Both the position numbers and the translations under genes were made by a program. Source: Acidobacteriaceae bacterium (GTDB taxonomy: Bacteria; Acidobacteriota; Terriglobia; Terriglobales; Acidobacteriaceae). From it: a stretch of 64,000 bases of DNA. This document shows positions 9,353 through 18,336 of the stretch, piece after piece. The stretch is taken from positions 23,010 to 87,009 of the forward strand of contig PKVW01000052.1 in the NCBI GenBank assembly GCA_003131585.1, read 5' to 3'. Below the pieces are notes generated by a model that ran no database searches, was not told where the DNA came from, and saw only the letters and a program-made list of their open reading frames with translations. Position 1 is the stretch's first letter. Every line of letters begins with the position of its first letter.

Positions 9353-10183
9353 CTACGCTCCCTTGCCCGCGGCCGCAGCCTCGCCGAGGACGATGGTCAC
9401 GTCGCTTCCCTTGCCGGCTCCAGTCAACTGGGCCGCGGCTCCGCGGTTTGCGGCAATCTCCAGGAAACCCATACTTCCGAGAATGCCGAAAACCTCTCCT
9501 GGAGCGCCCTCGGCGTAGGCATTGTGGACTTCGGTAATCTCGCGGGTGCCAATGACGATCTTGAATGCCTTGGTTTCGGCTCCCAAGAGCAGGGGAGCGT
9601 CCTGCGGAGTGATGTTGGTGATGAGGTTCCCGAACCGGTCGACTTTCAGCACGACCCCGCGCAGGCGGTTTTCATCGACGGCTTTTGGCTTCGGCGCCGA
9701 AAAACGCACGTAGTCTTCAACCTCTTCCCCAAACTTCAGCGAGTCGACCTCTTTGGCCAGGTAGGCGGCCACGGGAGAAAAAATGTCGCGCGCATGGAAC
9801 GTATTGCTCACCGGCTGCAGAAAATAATGCTCGGAAGTGATGTGCCGCACATGCATCCGCGGTTCGCGCGCGTAGACCAGCGAAAGCACTCCGTTGTCGG
9901 GCGCAACGAAATGATATTTGTCACAGGAGGCTACGATCGGCCGCCGCGCCGTACCCACGCCGGGATCCACGATCACCATGTGTATCGTCCGGGTAGGGAA
10001 GTAGGAATAGGCCTGCGAAATGGTGAGCGCGCCATCCAGCACGTCGAAGGCCTGCACGGAGTGGCAGATATCGATGACTTGCGCTTCCGGCACGATATCC
10101 AGGATGACGCCCTTCATGACGCCTACAAAATGGTCGTTGCTGCCGAAATCGGTGGTTAGCGTGATGATCGGACGGTGCGCCAA
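9353..10183 (-). CDS. SAM hydroxide adenosyltransferase (DUF62/SAM hydrolase family)
   Basis: 276-residue protein of the fluorinase/chlorinase superfamily whose common members hydrolyse S-adenosylmethionine to adenosine and methionine. N-terminal ITLTTDFGSNDHFVGVMKG with the SAM-binding Asp, then VIVDPGVGTARRPI, and NGVLSL in the APDNG motif are characteristic; the C-terminal domain has VLKVDRFGNLITNI. It lacks any obvious halogenase-specific insertion, but that cannot be settled by eye. Start is a TTG at 10183 preceded by AAGGAAA. Its 3' end lies eight bases from the convergent small protein at 9112-9345. Confidence 0.9.
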   Translation of the reverse strand: MAHRPIITLTTDFGSNDHFVGVMKGVILDIVPEAQVIDICHSVQAFDVLDGALTISQAYSYFPTRTIHMVIVDPGVGTARRPIVASCDKYHFVAPDNGVLSLVYAREPRMHVRHITSEHYFLQPVSNTFHARDIFSPVAAYLAKEVDSLKFGEEVEDYVRFSAPKPKAVDENRLRGVVLKVDRFGNLITNITPQDAPLLLGAETKAFKIVIGTREITEVHNAYAEGAPGEVFGILGSMGFLEIAANRGAAAQLTGAGKGSDVTIVLGEAAAAGKGA

Positions 10184-10279
10184 GGTTTCCTTTCGGATGG
10201 AAGACGCAATGCTCCCAGAAACTCGAAAGTAATTGCTGGTAACCGCGGCGTCAAGGCACGGAGGTAATAAAATGCGCCG

Positions 10280-11536
10280 TCACTCGTATCGCAGGGCTTC
10301 AATCGGGCTCATGCGCGACGCTTTCAGCGCCGGATAGAATCCTGAGCATACTCCCACCACGGAAAGAATGACGAACGAGACCATCATCACGCTCATCGAA
10401 GCGTGCAGGAAGATCGCGCCCTCGTGGTTGGCGGTCTTATAGAACTCGTCATACAGCGGCATGGGCGGGATGATCCAGGTAAGGATCACGGCCACCGCCA
10501 TTCCCACAGCTCCGCCCACGAAAGTGAGGACCAGCGCTTCCAGCAGGAACTGCACCAAGATGTGCCGCGGGCGCGCCCCGATCGCCTTCCGCAGGCCGAT
10601 CTCCCGCGTTCGCTCCGTAACGGACACCAGCATGATGTTCATCACGCCAATTCCGCCCACCGCCAGGGTGATGACGCCGATTAGTCCCAGAACCGCCTGC
10701 AGTCCGAGCGAAAAAGCGTTGACCATGGCCCGGTCTTCGATGGTGTCCCACGCGGGCGTGGCCTTGTCGTCTTTGGGATCGAAGTGATGCCGCCGCCCAA
10801 TGACTTCCCGTACCGCAGCCAGGGCCTTCTTGTTCAGTTCCGCGGCCGTCGGCTCAAAGATGATCTCGTCGGGATCTTTCAGGTTCTTCAGATCCCGCAT
10901 CAGCCCGAACGGAATGAAGCCATTGTTGTTGTCCGGGCCGTTATAATTGGCGTCCTGAATTTTGTTGCGCAGCGTACCAATGACCTCAAAATCAAGTCCC
11001 CCAATGCTGACGTGCTCACCAACCGCGGGCGCGCCTTGAAAGACTTTCTTCGCCGCATCGTAGCCCAGAATCACCACCCGGCGATGGTCGGAAAAATCTC
11101 CTTCTTCGAAATAACGGCCGTCTTCGAGATTGAGCTTGCGCATCTGCCCGTAGGGCATTTCGACGCCGCGCACCTGGAGGGTCACGACCCGAGTGCCCAG
11201 TTTGAATCCAAAATCCCGGTCAATCTCGGCGCTCACCGCGCGGACGATCGGCACTTCGTCGCGAATCGCTTCCACGTCCTCATATTCGTAATTGACCTTC
11301 TTGCCCGCGCGCTGGCCACCGGCCTGCATGCTCGTCTGTCCCGGCCAAAGAACGATGACGTCATTGCCCATGTTGAGGAAAGCGTGCAGCACGCTGCCGC
11401 CCAGACCCTGGCCGTAGGCCAGCAGCAGCACCACCGAGGCCAATCCCCACACGATGCCCAGCATGGTGAGCAGCGAGCGCATGCGATCGCGCATGAGCGC
11501 CTGCCAGCCCTGCAAAATGAGTTCCTTCAGAAACAT
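10280..11536 (-). CDS. MacB-like ABC transporter permease without ATPase domain
   Basis: 418-residue FtsX/MacB-type permease. Starts with MFLKELILQGWQALMRDRMR and a first membrane segment (about 20-45, SLLTMLGIVWGLASVVLLLAYGQ), a periplasmic MacB core (about 50-280), and three C-terminal membrane segments (about 285-415) with the conserved VSVTERTREIGLRKAIGARP coupling loop. MacB proper carries an N-terminal ATPase; here only the permease is present, so an ATPase must come from elsewhere. Last gene of the minus-strand export operon beginning with the MacA-like adaptor. Confidence 0.93.
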   Translation of the reverse strand: MFLKELILQGWQALMRDRMRSLLTMLGIVWGLASVVLLLAYGQGLGGSVLHAFLNMGNDVIVLWPGQTSMQAGGQRAGKKVNYEYEDVEAIRDEVPIVRAVSAEIDRDFGFKLGTRVVTLQVRGVEMPYGQMRKLNLEDGRYFEEGDFSDHRRVVILGYDAAKKVFQGAPAVGEHVSIGGLDFEVIGTLRNKIQDANYNGPDNNNGFIPFGLMRDLKNLKDPDEIIFEPTAAELNKKALAAVREVIGRRHHFDPKDDKATPAWDTIEDRAMVNAFSLGLQAVLGLIGVITLAVGGIGVMNIMLVSVTERTREIGLRKAIGARPRHILVQFLLEALVLTFVGGAVGMAVAVILTWIIPPMPLYDEFYKTANHEGAIFLHASMSVMMVSFVILSVVGVCSGFYPALKASRMSPIEALRYE

Positions 11537-11555
11537 GGTTCGAGAAGCAGTGCCA

Positions 11556-11629
11556 AGTGGCCAGTGATCAGTGGCATCAGTGGCATGTAGCCAGTAAAAT
11601 CAAGTGCTAGCCACTGACCACTGGCCACT
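11556..11629. repeat. 19-bp inverted repeat between DUF4097 gene and permease
   Basis: Arm 11556-11574 and arm 11611-11629 are inverted copies matching at 18 of 19 positions, separated by 36 bases containing TGGCATCAGTGGCATG. On the minus transcript this could form a long hairpin between the DUF4097 gene and the second permease; no T tract follows, so attenuation or an mRNA-processing site is likelier than termination. Confidence 0.7.
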
Positions 11630-11635
11630 GTGCTC

Positions 11636-11740
11636 TTATTCGATGTGAATGTCGCCCGATGCTGTACGCAGGGTGAGCAACGGCCCCCCGCCGCGCACTT
11701 TGCCCATGATCGACTTGCGCGTCTCCTGCACCCGCCCCTA
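11636..11740 (-). pseudogene. Cut-off C-terminal tail of the DUF4097 protein
   Basis: Directly after the TAG at 11738-11740 the same frame continues for 33 sense codons (GRVQETRKSIMGKVRGGG.., ending ASGDIHIE) to a TAA at 11636. The tail contains the GPLLTLRTASGDIHIE ending that DUF4097 beta-helix proteins normally carry. A single CAG to TAG change (Gln in VQGRVQE) would account for it. Confidence 0.75.
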
Positions 11741-12592
11741 CACCGTCATCGTGATCGGCGCATCCACGCTTAGCGTGCCCGAACTGGTGGAAATATTTGC
11801 GTCGAAAGCGGCATTCGCGGGTAACCGGACGTGCACATTGCCCGATCCCGTGCGGATCTCCCACGCGCCCGTCTGCGTGCCCTCGGCGGTGATGTCGCCA
11901 CTGCCCGCATCGGCGCGAAACGCCCCTCGAATGCCGCGAGCCGTAATGTTGCCGGAACCGGTGTGCAGATCGATATCACCCGATCCGGTTTCTTCCACCT
12001 CGATGTCGCCGCTGCCCGCGCCTCCGCGCACCGGACCTGAGATCTCTCGCGCCCGCACATCGCCCGAGCCGGTCTGCAGGCGAATCTCTCCCGTAAGCCG
12101 CGAGAGCTTCATGTCTCCAGATCCGCTCTGCAGGTCGGCATTGCCATGAATGTCTTCAATGGTCTGATCTCCCGATCCGGTGTGCGAGCGAATGGTTGTG
12201 TCGGCGGGCACGGTGATTTCGTAGTCCACCGAGATGTCGCGAGCGTTCACGTAATCGATGTGAATGCTGTTGCCGTCTTGTCGAATGGGAGGATGCTGTT
12301 CAATGTCGGATACGTCGGCATGCCGGTTTCCGAACAGCCAGTGATCCCCCACATAGATCTTGCCGCGAATGGAGACGGATCCCGCCGGGCCGCTACGCAC
12401 CAGGATGTCGCCGGAGTGGGTTTGTACTTCCAGATTCACTGGCCCGCTAACCTGCAAGGTTTTCTCGAATGTTCCTTGCGGTGTGGAAGCGGCCGCAAAC
12501 GTGGAAGCCAGCAGCACGGCCAGCGCGATCGCCAGGAATGCGGATCGGGCCGGAATGGAAACCGGAATGCGGGGGATGCGTTGGTTATTCAT
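11738..12592 (-). CDS. DUF4097-type adhesin-like protein, ended early by TAG
   Basis: 284 residues. Signal peptide or N-terminal anchor at about 15-35 (SAFLAIALAVLLASTFAAAS). The rest is a repetitive beta-solenoid with many S/T-GSGD units (HTGSGDQTI, QSGSGDMKL, QTGSGDVRA, GAGSGDIEV), typical of DUF4097/DUF4098 putative adhesin domains that often accompany MacB-like permeases. Its start overlaps the upstream permease by eight bases, so it is translated within the export operon. The frame ends at a TAG although homologous sequence continues 34 codons further. Confidence 0.88.
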   Translation of the reverse strand: MNNQRIPRIPVSIPARSAFLAIALAVLLASTFAAASTPQGTFEKTLQVSGPVNLEVQTHSGDILVRSGPAGSVSIRGKIYVGDHWLFGNRHADVSDIEQHPPIRQDGNSIHIDYVNARDISVDYEITVPADTTIRSHTGSGDQTIEDIHGNADLQSGSGDMKLSRLTGEIRLQTGSGDVRAREISGPVRGGAGSGDIEVEETGSGDIDLHTGSGNITARGIRGAFRADAGSGDITAEGTQTGAWEIRTGSGNVHVRLPANAAFDANISTSSGTLSVDAPITMTV

Positions 12593-13844
12593 GTCGTAGG
12601 GACTCCACAGGCGTCATTTCCGCGGCGCGCTGGGCAGGATACATGCCTGCGGTCACGGTGATTAAAGAAAGTGTCAGAATCGAAGCGATAATCGAGATCG
12701 GAGAAACTATCGGATGAGGAACGAAATCCGGCAGTGGCAGCGCGCCCATCGCCATGCACATTCCCACACCGAAGCCAAGGCCGAGAATTCCGCTGACCAC
12801 CGTCAGCATGGCCGACTCGGCAAAGAACTGCCGCAAGATATTGCGTTTGGTCGCGCCCAGGGCTTTCCGCGTGCCAATCTCGCGGGTGCGCTCCGTCACC
12901 GAAACCAGCATGATATTCATCACACCGATCCCGCCCAGGCAGAGCGTTACGATGGCGACACACCCAAAGAAGATGGTAACCACGCCGAAGATTTTATCCA
13001 GCAGCTTGGCGCCTTCCATCGTGTCCCAAATGAACACCGCATCTTTGTCGAGAGGATCGAAATGGTGCACCCGGCCCAGCGCCTTCCGCACCTGCAAGAC
13101 CGCCGCGTCGTGTTCCTCGGGATCGGCCACCTCGAAAACGATGTCATCGAGCCAGCCTCGAGTAATGCCGGCGCCTTTCTTTTCCGGCGGCGGAAAATCT
13201 CGAGCTACCGCCGCATACGGCGCAAACAGGTAGTCGTTATCCGGACCGTCGTAATTGGAATTCTGCTTCTTTTCCGCCAGCACGCCAATCGCGGTGTAAG
13301 GCATGCCCTTAATCAGCAGGGCGGCGCCAATCGAAGGCTCGCCGGGAAACAGTTGGCGGTTTGCCGCGAATCCCAGCACCACCACACGCCGGGCGTCGTG
13401 CTCGTCTTCTTCCGTGATCAACCGGCCTTCGCTCAGGTTCAGAGAGCGAAAATCCTGATACGACGGCCACACTCCCACCACACCTCGATTGGCCGAGTTA
13501 AACTGGCTCACCTCGGGTATGGTGCGCCGCAGTTCGGGGCTCACATTCCTCACCGAGTAGCACTCCTCGTGGATCAGCCGTGCGTCATCCACATTCAGTT
13601 GGATTTCGCGTCCCGCCGCCCGTCCCCCGACCTGCGAACTGGTGCGGCCACCCCACGCGATGACCAGGTCTTTGCCCAGGGTCTGCATGTGTTTCTTCTG
13701 GTCGACACTGAACCCGCGGCCCAGCCCCACCAGCAGGATCACCGACGCGATGCCCCACACAATTCCAAACATCGTGAGGAAAGTCCGCATCTTGTGGGCG
13801 CGGAATGTGGCCAAAGCCTGGCGCAGGATTTCGAGAAGAGTCAT
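12585..13844 (-). CDS. MacB-like ABC transporter permease without ATPase domain (second copy)
   Basis: 419 residues, same architecture as the permease at 10280-11536 and clearly paralogous to it (N-terminal segment FLTMFGIVWGIASVILLVGLGRG, MacB core, coupling loop VTERTREIGTRKALGAT, three C-terminal membrane segments). It lacks the N-terminal ATPase of MacB. Order on the minus strand is adaptor, this permease, DUF4097 protein, second permease; two permeases with one adaptor suggest a heterodimeric exporter, which is inference. Confidence 0.93.
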   Translation of the reverse strand: MTLLEILRQALATFRAHKMRTFLTMFGIVWGIASVILLVGLGRGFSVDQKKHMQTLGKDLVIAWGGRTSSQVGGRAAGREIQLNVDDARLIHEECYSVRNVSPELRRTIPEVSQFNSANRGVVGVWPSYQDFRSLNLSEGRLITEEDEHDARRVVVLGFAANRQLFPGEPSIGAALLIKGMPYTAIGVLAEKKQNSNYDGPDNDYLFAPYAAVARDFPPPEKKGAGITRGWLDDIVFEVADPEEHDAAVLQVRKALGRVHHFDPLDKDAVFIWDTMEGAKLLDKIFGVVTIFFGCVAIVTLCLGGIGVMNIMLVSVTERTREIGTRKALGATKRNILRQFFAESAMLTVVSGILGLGFGVGMCMAMGALPLPDFVPHPIVSPISIIASILTLSLITVTAGMYPAQRAAEMTPVESLRHE

Positions 13845-13905
13845 AAAGCCAGCCCTCGGGCTTCAGCTTTCGGGCTTCGGCCACCGGGCACCCGCCAGAA
13901 CTCAT

Positions 13906-13984
13906 AAAGTCGAAGCCCGTCAGCCGAACCCGAAGCCCGCTCTTAAAGTCGAAGCCCGTCAGCCGCAGCCCGAAGCCCGCTCTT
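13906..13984 (+). repeat. Tandem 39/40-bp direct repeat, GAAGCCCG-rich
   Basis: Units 13906-13944 and 13945-13984 are nearly identical (AAAGTCGAAGCCCGTCAGCC at the start, CCCGAAGCCCGCTCTT at the end). Fragments of the same CGAAGCCCG/CGGGCTTCG word fill 13850-13905 and recur at 37500-37648. It lies between the adaptor and the first permease. Confidence 0.8.
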
Positions 13985-15197
13985 ACTGCAGCACCACCTG
14001 ATCGCCTTCCTTCAACCCGCTGAGTACTTCCGTCTTCGCGCCGTTTGAGATTCCGATGTTGACCGCGACCTTGTTCTTGCCTTCCTTACCCTTCGGATCG
14101 GGGATCTCCACCGAGGCTTTCTTGTCCTTGTCGTAAAGGATCGCGCCTTCCGGAATCTGCAGCACGTTCTTGTGTTCTTCGAGGATGATTTCCGCGTTGG
14201 CGGTCATCTCAGCCTTCAACTCGCCGCCCGGATTCTGGATCGAAACCCGCACTTCGAACGTGGTGACGTTATCCTTCTCCACGCCCATCGGCGAAATCTT
14301 GGTGACCTTGCCGGTGAAGGTCTTGTCCTTAAACGATTCCACCTTGATGCGCGCCGGCTGGCCCAGATAGACCTTGCCGATATCGCTCTCGTCCACCTTG
14401 CCTTTCACATAGACTTCGCTGGTATCGCCCAGCGTCATCACCAGCGTGGCCGAGGAGCCCAGCACGAGGATCGAGCTCACCGCGTCGCCCATTTCCACGT
14501 CGCGCGAGAGCACAATGCCATCGATCGGAGAAATAATATCGGTATAGCTGAGCTGCTCGTCCAGTTGCTTTAGGTTGGCTTGATCTTGCGCGACCTGCGC
14601 CCGGGACTGCGCGATCTTCGCCTTCAGCACCGTCACTTGCGCCTTGGATACGTTCTGTTTATTCAATGACATCTCGTAGTTCTTCTCGGCATCGTCGAGC
14701 GCCGAGGCGGAAACCACGCCGTCCTTCGCCATGCCCACGGCCCGGTCATAGGCGCGCTTCAGCAGGGGCACGTCCGGGCCTTCCGCGTCCACTTTGGAAC
14801 GCTCGTAGTCGGCCTGCGAACTCGTCAGATTGGCCTCGGCCGCGTCCATGGCCGCACGCGACTGCGCCACCTGCGCCTCAATCTCGACCTTGTCGAGTTG
14901 CGCCAGCAACTGCCCTTTCTTGACGTTGTCGCCGTAATCCACCAGCAGCTTCTTCACGATGCCGCTGGCCTTGGACTTCACCTCGACCTTGGTGATGGGC
15001 GTCACCTTGCCGGTCGCCACCACGCTCTTGGCCAAGTCGCCCTTTTCCACCTTCGCCAGCTTCGAGGGATCAATCTTGGTGCTGCCGCGAGTCGCTGCGA
15101 TCACTCCCCCAGCGATCAGCAGAACGATCACCAGCACGATACCGCCATAGATAAACAGTCTGCGACGCTTTTTCTTATGATTGCCGTTTCCGTTCAC
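13983..15197 (-). CDS. MacA/HlyD-family periplasmic adaptor subunit
   Basis: 404 residues. Short basic N-terminus (NHKKKRRR) and one membrane anchor (about 14-35, LFIYGGIVLVIVLLIAGGVI), then a lipoyl/barrel-sandwich half motif (VEVKSKASGIVKKLLVDYGDNVKKGQLLAQLD), a long coiled-coil hairpin (about 105-205), second lipoyl half (IISPIDGIVLSRDVEMGDAV), beta-barrel and MP domains. Such adaptors link an inner-membrane exporter to an outer-membrane channel such as TolC. First gene of the operon; no ATPase and no outer-membrane channel gene are present here. Confidence 0.92.
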   Translation of the reverse strand: MNGNGNHKKKRRRLFIYGGIVLVIVLLIAGGVIAATRGSTKIDPSKLAKVEKGDLAKSVVATGKVTPITKVEVKSKASGIVKKLLVDYGDNVKKGQLLAQLDKVEIEAQVAQSRAAMDAAEANLTSSQADYERSKVDAEGPDVPLLKRAYDRAVGMAKDGVVSASALDDAEKNYEMSLNKQNVSKAQVTVLKAKIAQSRAQVAQDQANLKQLDEQLSYTDIISPIDGIVLSRDVEMGDAVSSILVLGSSATLVMTLGDTSEVYVKGKVDESDIGKVYLGQPARIKVESFKDKTFTGKVTKISPMGVEKDNVTTFEVRVSIQNPGGELKAEMTANAEIILEEHKNVLQIPEGAILYDKDKKASVEIPDPKGKEGKNKVAVNIGISNGAKTEVLSGLKEGDQVVLQ

Positions 15198-15539
15198 AAC
15201 CCCCTCCTAAGTGCATGCTGGAAATGCTTGCCGAACTGCCGGCTGAAATAGAGCCGTCCCGCGCTCTCATTCCTCTTGTACGAAGCCTGAGTTGCCTTTG
15301 TTCCGCAGATTTCGAGTCGACCCAGAATGACCTGCGGCAGCCTAAATCCTTGCTGCCCGCCAGTTAGACCGTCCTCATGGGAAAAAGATAGCCCGAAAGA
15401 ATCGAATTTTCCCAACCCGTCCGCCGGATGATAATTCCTTCACGAAGTCCGGCTCGGAGAGCGGACTGCTCCTTCCAGTTTCACCACCAGATGCCAGCCC
15501 CTGTGCAATGCTAGAATTACCCATCGGAATTACTCCTAA
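15198..15539. other. Intergenic region between divergent operons
   Basis: 342 bases between the minus-strand export operon and the plus-strand CorC gene. It must contain both promoters, but no pair of -35/-10 boxes stands out. No gene, repeat or RNA was recognised. Confidence 0.6.
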
Positions 15540-16928
15540 ATGATCGCCTTTGTGCTGCTCCGCGTGCTCCTGATCCTTCTCCTGGTGGCAGCCAATGCGT
15601 TTTTTGCGGCTGCGGAATTCTCCCTGGTCAGCATTCGCGACACCCGCATTCAGCAGCTCATCGATTCCGGCCGCACGGGCGCACGCCTCGTCCAGCGCCT
15701 CCATCAGCATCTCGACGAAGTCGTCAACGGCGTTCAACTCGGGATCACGATCGTCAGTCTCACCTTGGGCTGGATCGGCGAACCCATGGTGGCACGCCTC
15801 GTCGAATCTCTTCGCTTCGTGCACGAAGTGCCGCACGCGGCGGTTTATGCTCACGGCATCGCCATGGTGATCGCTTTCAGTCTGATCACTTACCTGCACG
15901 TGCTGCTGGGTGAACTTGTGCCGAAAACCCTGGCCCTGCAGCGCGCCGAGCAGATCGCCCTGGCCGTGGCCGCTCCCATGGAAGCGTTCCTTACGCTTAC
16001 CCGTCCCGCGCTTTTTGTCATGCGCCGGTCCGGCGGCCTGGTGTTGCGGCTTTTCGGCGCGCCCGCCGCCCGCCGTGGCGGCGCCGTCCATTCGCCCGAC
16101 GAACTCAAGCTCATCGTCACCGCCAGCCGCCAGTTCGGCCAGATTCCCGAGTCGCAGGAAGAGATGATCCACAACGCCATCGAACTCGACAGCATCACCG
16201 TCCGCGAGATCATGGTCGCCCGCCCCGATATCTTTTCTCTGCCCTCCGATCTCACGCTCGACGACGCCTTGAACCGCGTGATCGAAGGCAGGCACTCCCG
16301 CATCCCCGTCTACGACCCACAACGCGGCCCCGAGCACATCGTGGGCGTCCTTTACTATAAAGAGCTCGTCCGCTGGGTGCGGCTTCGGCTCGTCAATCTT
16401 GGCCAGCCCGTAGCTTCGCGCATCGCCCGTACCCATATCGGCCAGATCATGCACGACGTCCTGGTGGTTCCGGAAACCAAAGTCCTGGCCGAACTGCTGG
16501 CCGAATTCAAACAGCGCCGCCGTCACCTCGCCGTCGTGGTCGACGAGTTCGGCTCGACGGCGGGCGTCATCACCGTGGAGGACATTCTGGAGCAGCTTGT
16601 CGGCGACATCGAAGATGAATTCGATCTCTCCCCGCCGCACTCGGCCTTCGCCGACGAGTCTGTTTTGGTGCTCGAAGGCGCGGTGAATATCCTCGACCTC
16701 GAGACCCAGCACGGCTTGCTCCTGCCCCGCGACGCCGGGTTCGAAACTCTCGCCGGATTCGTGCTGGCCCGCCTGCAACAGATCCCGCACATCGGCGAAT
16801 CCTTCGAATACGAAGGCCACCGCTACACGGTCGAAGAGATGGAAGCTCACCGCATCGCCAAGGTGAAGATCGAAAAGCTAGAAAACATCGAGGGCAAAGC
16901 GGAGAGCGCGAAGCACACCGGAGACTGA
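15540..16928 (+). CDS. CorC/HlyC-family (CNNM) transporter protein
   Basis: 462 residues. N-terminal CNNM/DUF21 membrane domain (about 1-180) with AANAFFAAAEFSLVSIRDTR and NGVQLGITIVSLTLGWIGEP, then a CBS pair (about 210-330: IMVARPDIFSLPSDLTLDDA and VPETKVLAELLAEFKQRRRH) and a C-terminal CorC/HlyC domain (about 350-440, LETLAGFVLARLQQIPHIGE). Family members handle magnesium or cobalt efflux or sodium/divalent exchange; which applies cannot be told. The ribosome binding site is weak. Stands alone. Confidence 0.93.
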   Translation: MIAFVLLRVLLILLLVAANAFFAAAEFSLVSIRDTRIQQLIDSGRTGARLVQRLHQHLDEVVNGVQLGITIVSLTLGWIGEPMVARLVESLRFVHEVPHAAVYAHGIAMVIAFSLITYLHVLLGELVPKTLALQRAEQIALAVAAPMEAFLTLTRPALFVMRRSGGLVLRLFGAPAARRGGAVHSPDELKLIVTASRQFGQIPESQEEMIHNAIELDSITVREIMVARPDIFSLPSDLTLDDALNRVIEGRHSRIPVYDPQRGPEHIVGVLYYKELVRWVRLRLVNLGQPVASRIARTHIGQIMHDVLVVPETKVLAELLAEFKQRRRHLAVVVDEFGSTAGVITVEDILEQLVGDIEDEFDLSPPHSAFADESVLVLEGAVNILDLETQHGLLLPRDAGFETLAGFVLARLQQIPHIGESFEYEGHRYTVEEMEAHRIAKVKIEKLENIEGKAESAKHTGD

Positions 16929-17083
16929 GCGCTTGGGATGCTGTACTGTGTGGGGACAGCCGCCCCTTCGACTTCGCTCAGGGCGGGCTCTCGTCTGTCC
17001 ATTCGAGCGAAGCTCGATGTGCTTTTGTTCAGAGCGTTTTCACGGTTGCTGTACCCTGTTGGGAATTGTCGTTTCTAGAAATT

Positions 17084-17145
17084 GTCATCCCGACCGGAGC
17101 CTTTCATTCCCGAAGGGAATGAGAGGCGGAGTGGAGGGACCTGCT
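17084..17145 (+). repeat. REP-like palindrome upstream of dppB
   Basis: Begins GTCATCCCGACCGGAGC and ends GGAGTGGAGGGACCTGCT, with a CATTCCC-GAA-GGGAATG hairpin between. Both end words are shared with the copies around the GIY-YIG genes at 18206-19394, although the hairpin sequence differs. Confidence 0.85.
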
Positions 17146-17169
17146 GTTTCTGCACCGGCAACTGAATTC

Positions 17170-18084
17170 ATGCGCCTGCTTTTCCAACGCGTCCTCTATA
17201 CCCTCCCAGTAATCTGGCTGGTCGTCTCGCTCGTCTTCCTGCTAATCCACCTCGTCCCCGGGGACCCCATCCAGCAGATGCTCGGCGAAGGCACGCCGCC
17301 CGCCGACATCGCGGCCACCCGCCACGCCTACGGACTCGACGCGCCGCTCGGCGAGCAGTACATTCACTACTGGAGAGGCGTTCTCCACGGCGACCTCGGC
17401 CCCTCGTTCCGCTACAACCAAAGCGTGACGCGCCTGCTCACCCAGCGCTATCCCTACACGCTGCAACTCACGCTGGCATCGCTGTTCGTCGCCATCATCC
17501 TGTCCATCCCCGCCGGCGTGCGCTCCGCCCAGCGCCGCAATCGCTGGGACGACCGCCTGCTCTCGGTCGTCAGCCTCTTCGGCCTCTCGTTCCCCAACTT
17601 CGCGCTCGGCCCCATCCTGATTCTTCTCTTCGCAATAAAACTCGGATGGCTCCCCGTCTCCGGCGCCGGCTCCTTCGCCAATATCATTCTTCCCGCCGTC
17701 ACCATGGGCGGAGCGCTCGCCGCCATCCTCACCCGCATGGTCCGCACGTCGATGCTCGAAGAGCTCAGCCAGGACTACATCCGCACCGCCCGCGCCAAAG
17801 GCCTTCCCGAGCGCACCGTAGTCTACCGCCACGCCCTGCGCAACGCCATGATCCCCATCATCACCGTCCTCGGCCTGCAATTCGGCGCGTTGCTCGCAGG
17901 CGCAATCGTGACCGAGACGATCTTCTCCTGGCCCGGCATCGGCCGCCTCACCATCCAAGCCATCTCGAATCGCGACTACTATCTGGTCCAAGGCTGCATC
18001 CTGGCAATTGGATTGACGTATGTCGCCGTGAATTTTCTGACCGACGTGCTGTACTCGGTGGCGAACCCTAGGATAAGACAGTGA
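17170..18084 (+). CDS. Peptide/nickel-type ABC transporter permease (DppB family)
   Basis: 304 residues, normal for DppB/OppB. Starts MRLLFQRVLYTLPVIWLVVS, with GDPIQQMLGEG typical of the first periplasmic region, six membrane segments, and the EAA-type loop DYIRTARAKGLPERTVVYRHALRNAMIP. The matching DppC gene lies at 25051, about 7 kb away; in related operons the two are adjacent, so DNA has been inserted between them. A REP-like palindrome lies just upstream. No substrate-binding protein or ATPase is in the window. Confidence 0.93.
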   Translation: MRLLFQRVLYTLPVIWLVVSLVFLLIHLVPGDPIQQMLGEGTPPADIAATRHAYGLDAPLGEQYIHYWRGVLHGDLGPSFRYNQSVTRLLTQRYPYTLQLTLASLFVAIILSIPAGVRSAQRRNRWDDRLLSVVSLFGLSFPNFALGPILILLFAIKLGWLPVSGAGSFANIILPAVTMGGALAAILTRMVRTSMLEELSQDYIRTARAKGLPERTVVYRHALRNAMIPIITVLGLQFGALLAGAIVTETIFSWPGIGRLTIQAISNRDYYLVQGCILAIGLTYVAVNFLTDVLYSVANPRIRQ

Positions 18085-18205
18085 TCGGCTCCGTTCATCG
18101 CGATCCCAAAACGGTCACGGCTACGCAGAATGTTTTTCGGATACATCGAGCAGTCCGCCAGGCCGAGCGTAGCATTGGGATTGGAATTATCGTCCCAAAA
18201 TAAAT

Positions 18206-18324
18206 CTGTCATCCCGACCGGAGCATTGCGATTGGGGTTATCAATCCCGAAACAAATCTGTCATCCCGACCGGAGCATTGCGATTGGTTCCTCCAATCGC
18301 AATGCGGAGTGGAGGGACCTGCTT
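18206..18324 (+). repeat. Two REP-like palindromes before GIY-YIG copy 1
   Basis: A partial copy starts at 18206 (CTGTCATCCCGACCGGAGCA then GCGATTGG) and a full copy runs 18257-18324, containing a perfect 13-bp stem GCATTGCGATTGG / CCAATCGCAATGC with a five-base loop, then GGAGTGGAGGGACCTGCTTT. The full copy ends 12 bases before the GIY-YIG start codon. Confidence 0.9.
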
Positions 18325-18336
18325 TTCGCATCCGCC

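Noticed and set aside
9353..10183. Fluorinase or chlorinase function for the SAM hydrolase-like gene
   Set aside because: Most members of the family hydrolyse SAM; no fluorinase-specific feature could be seen.
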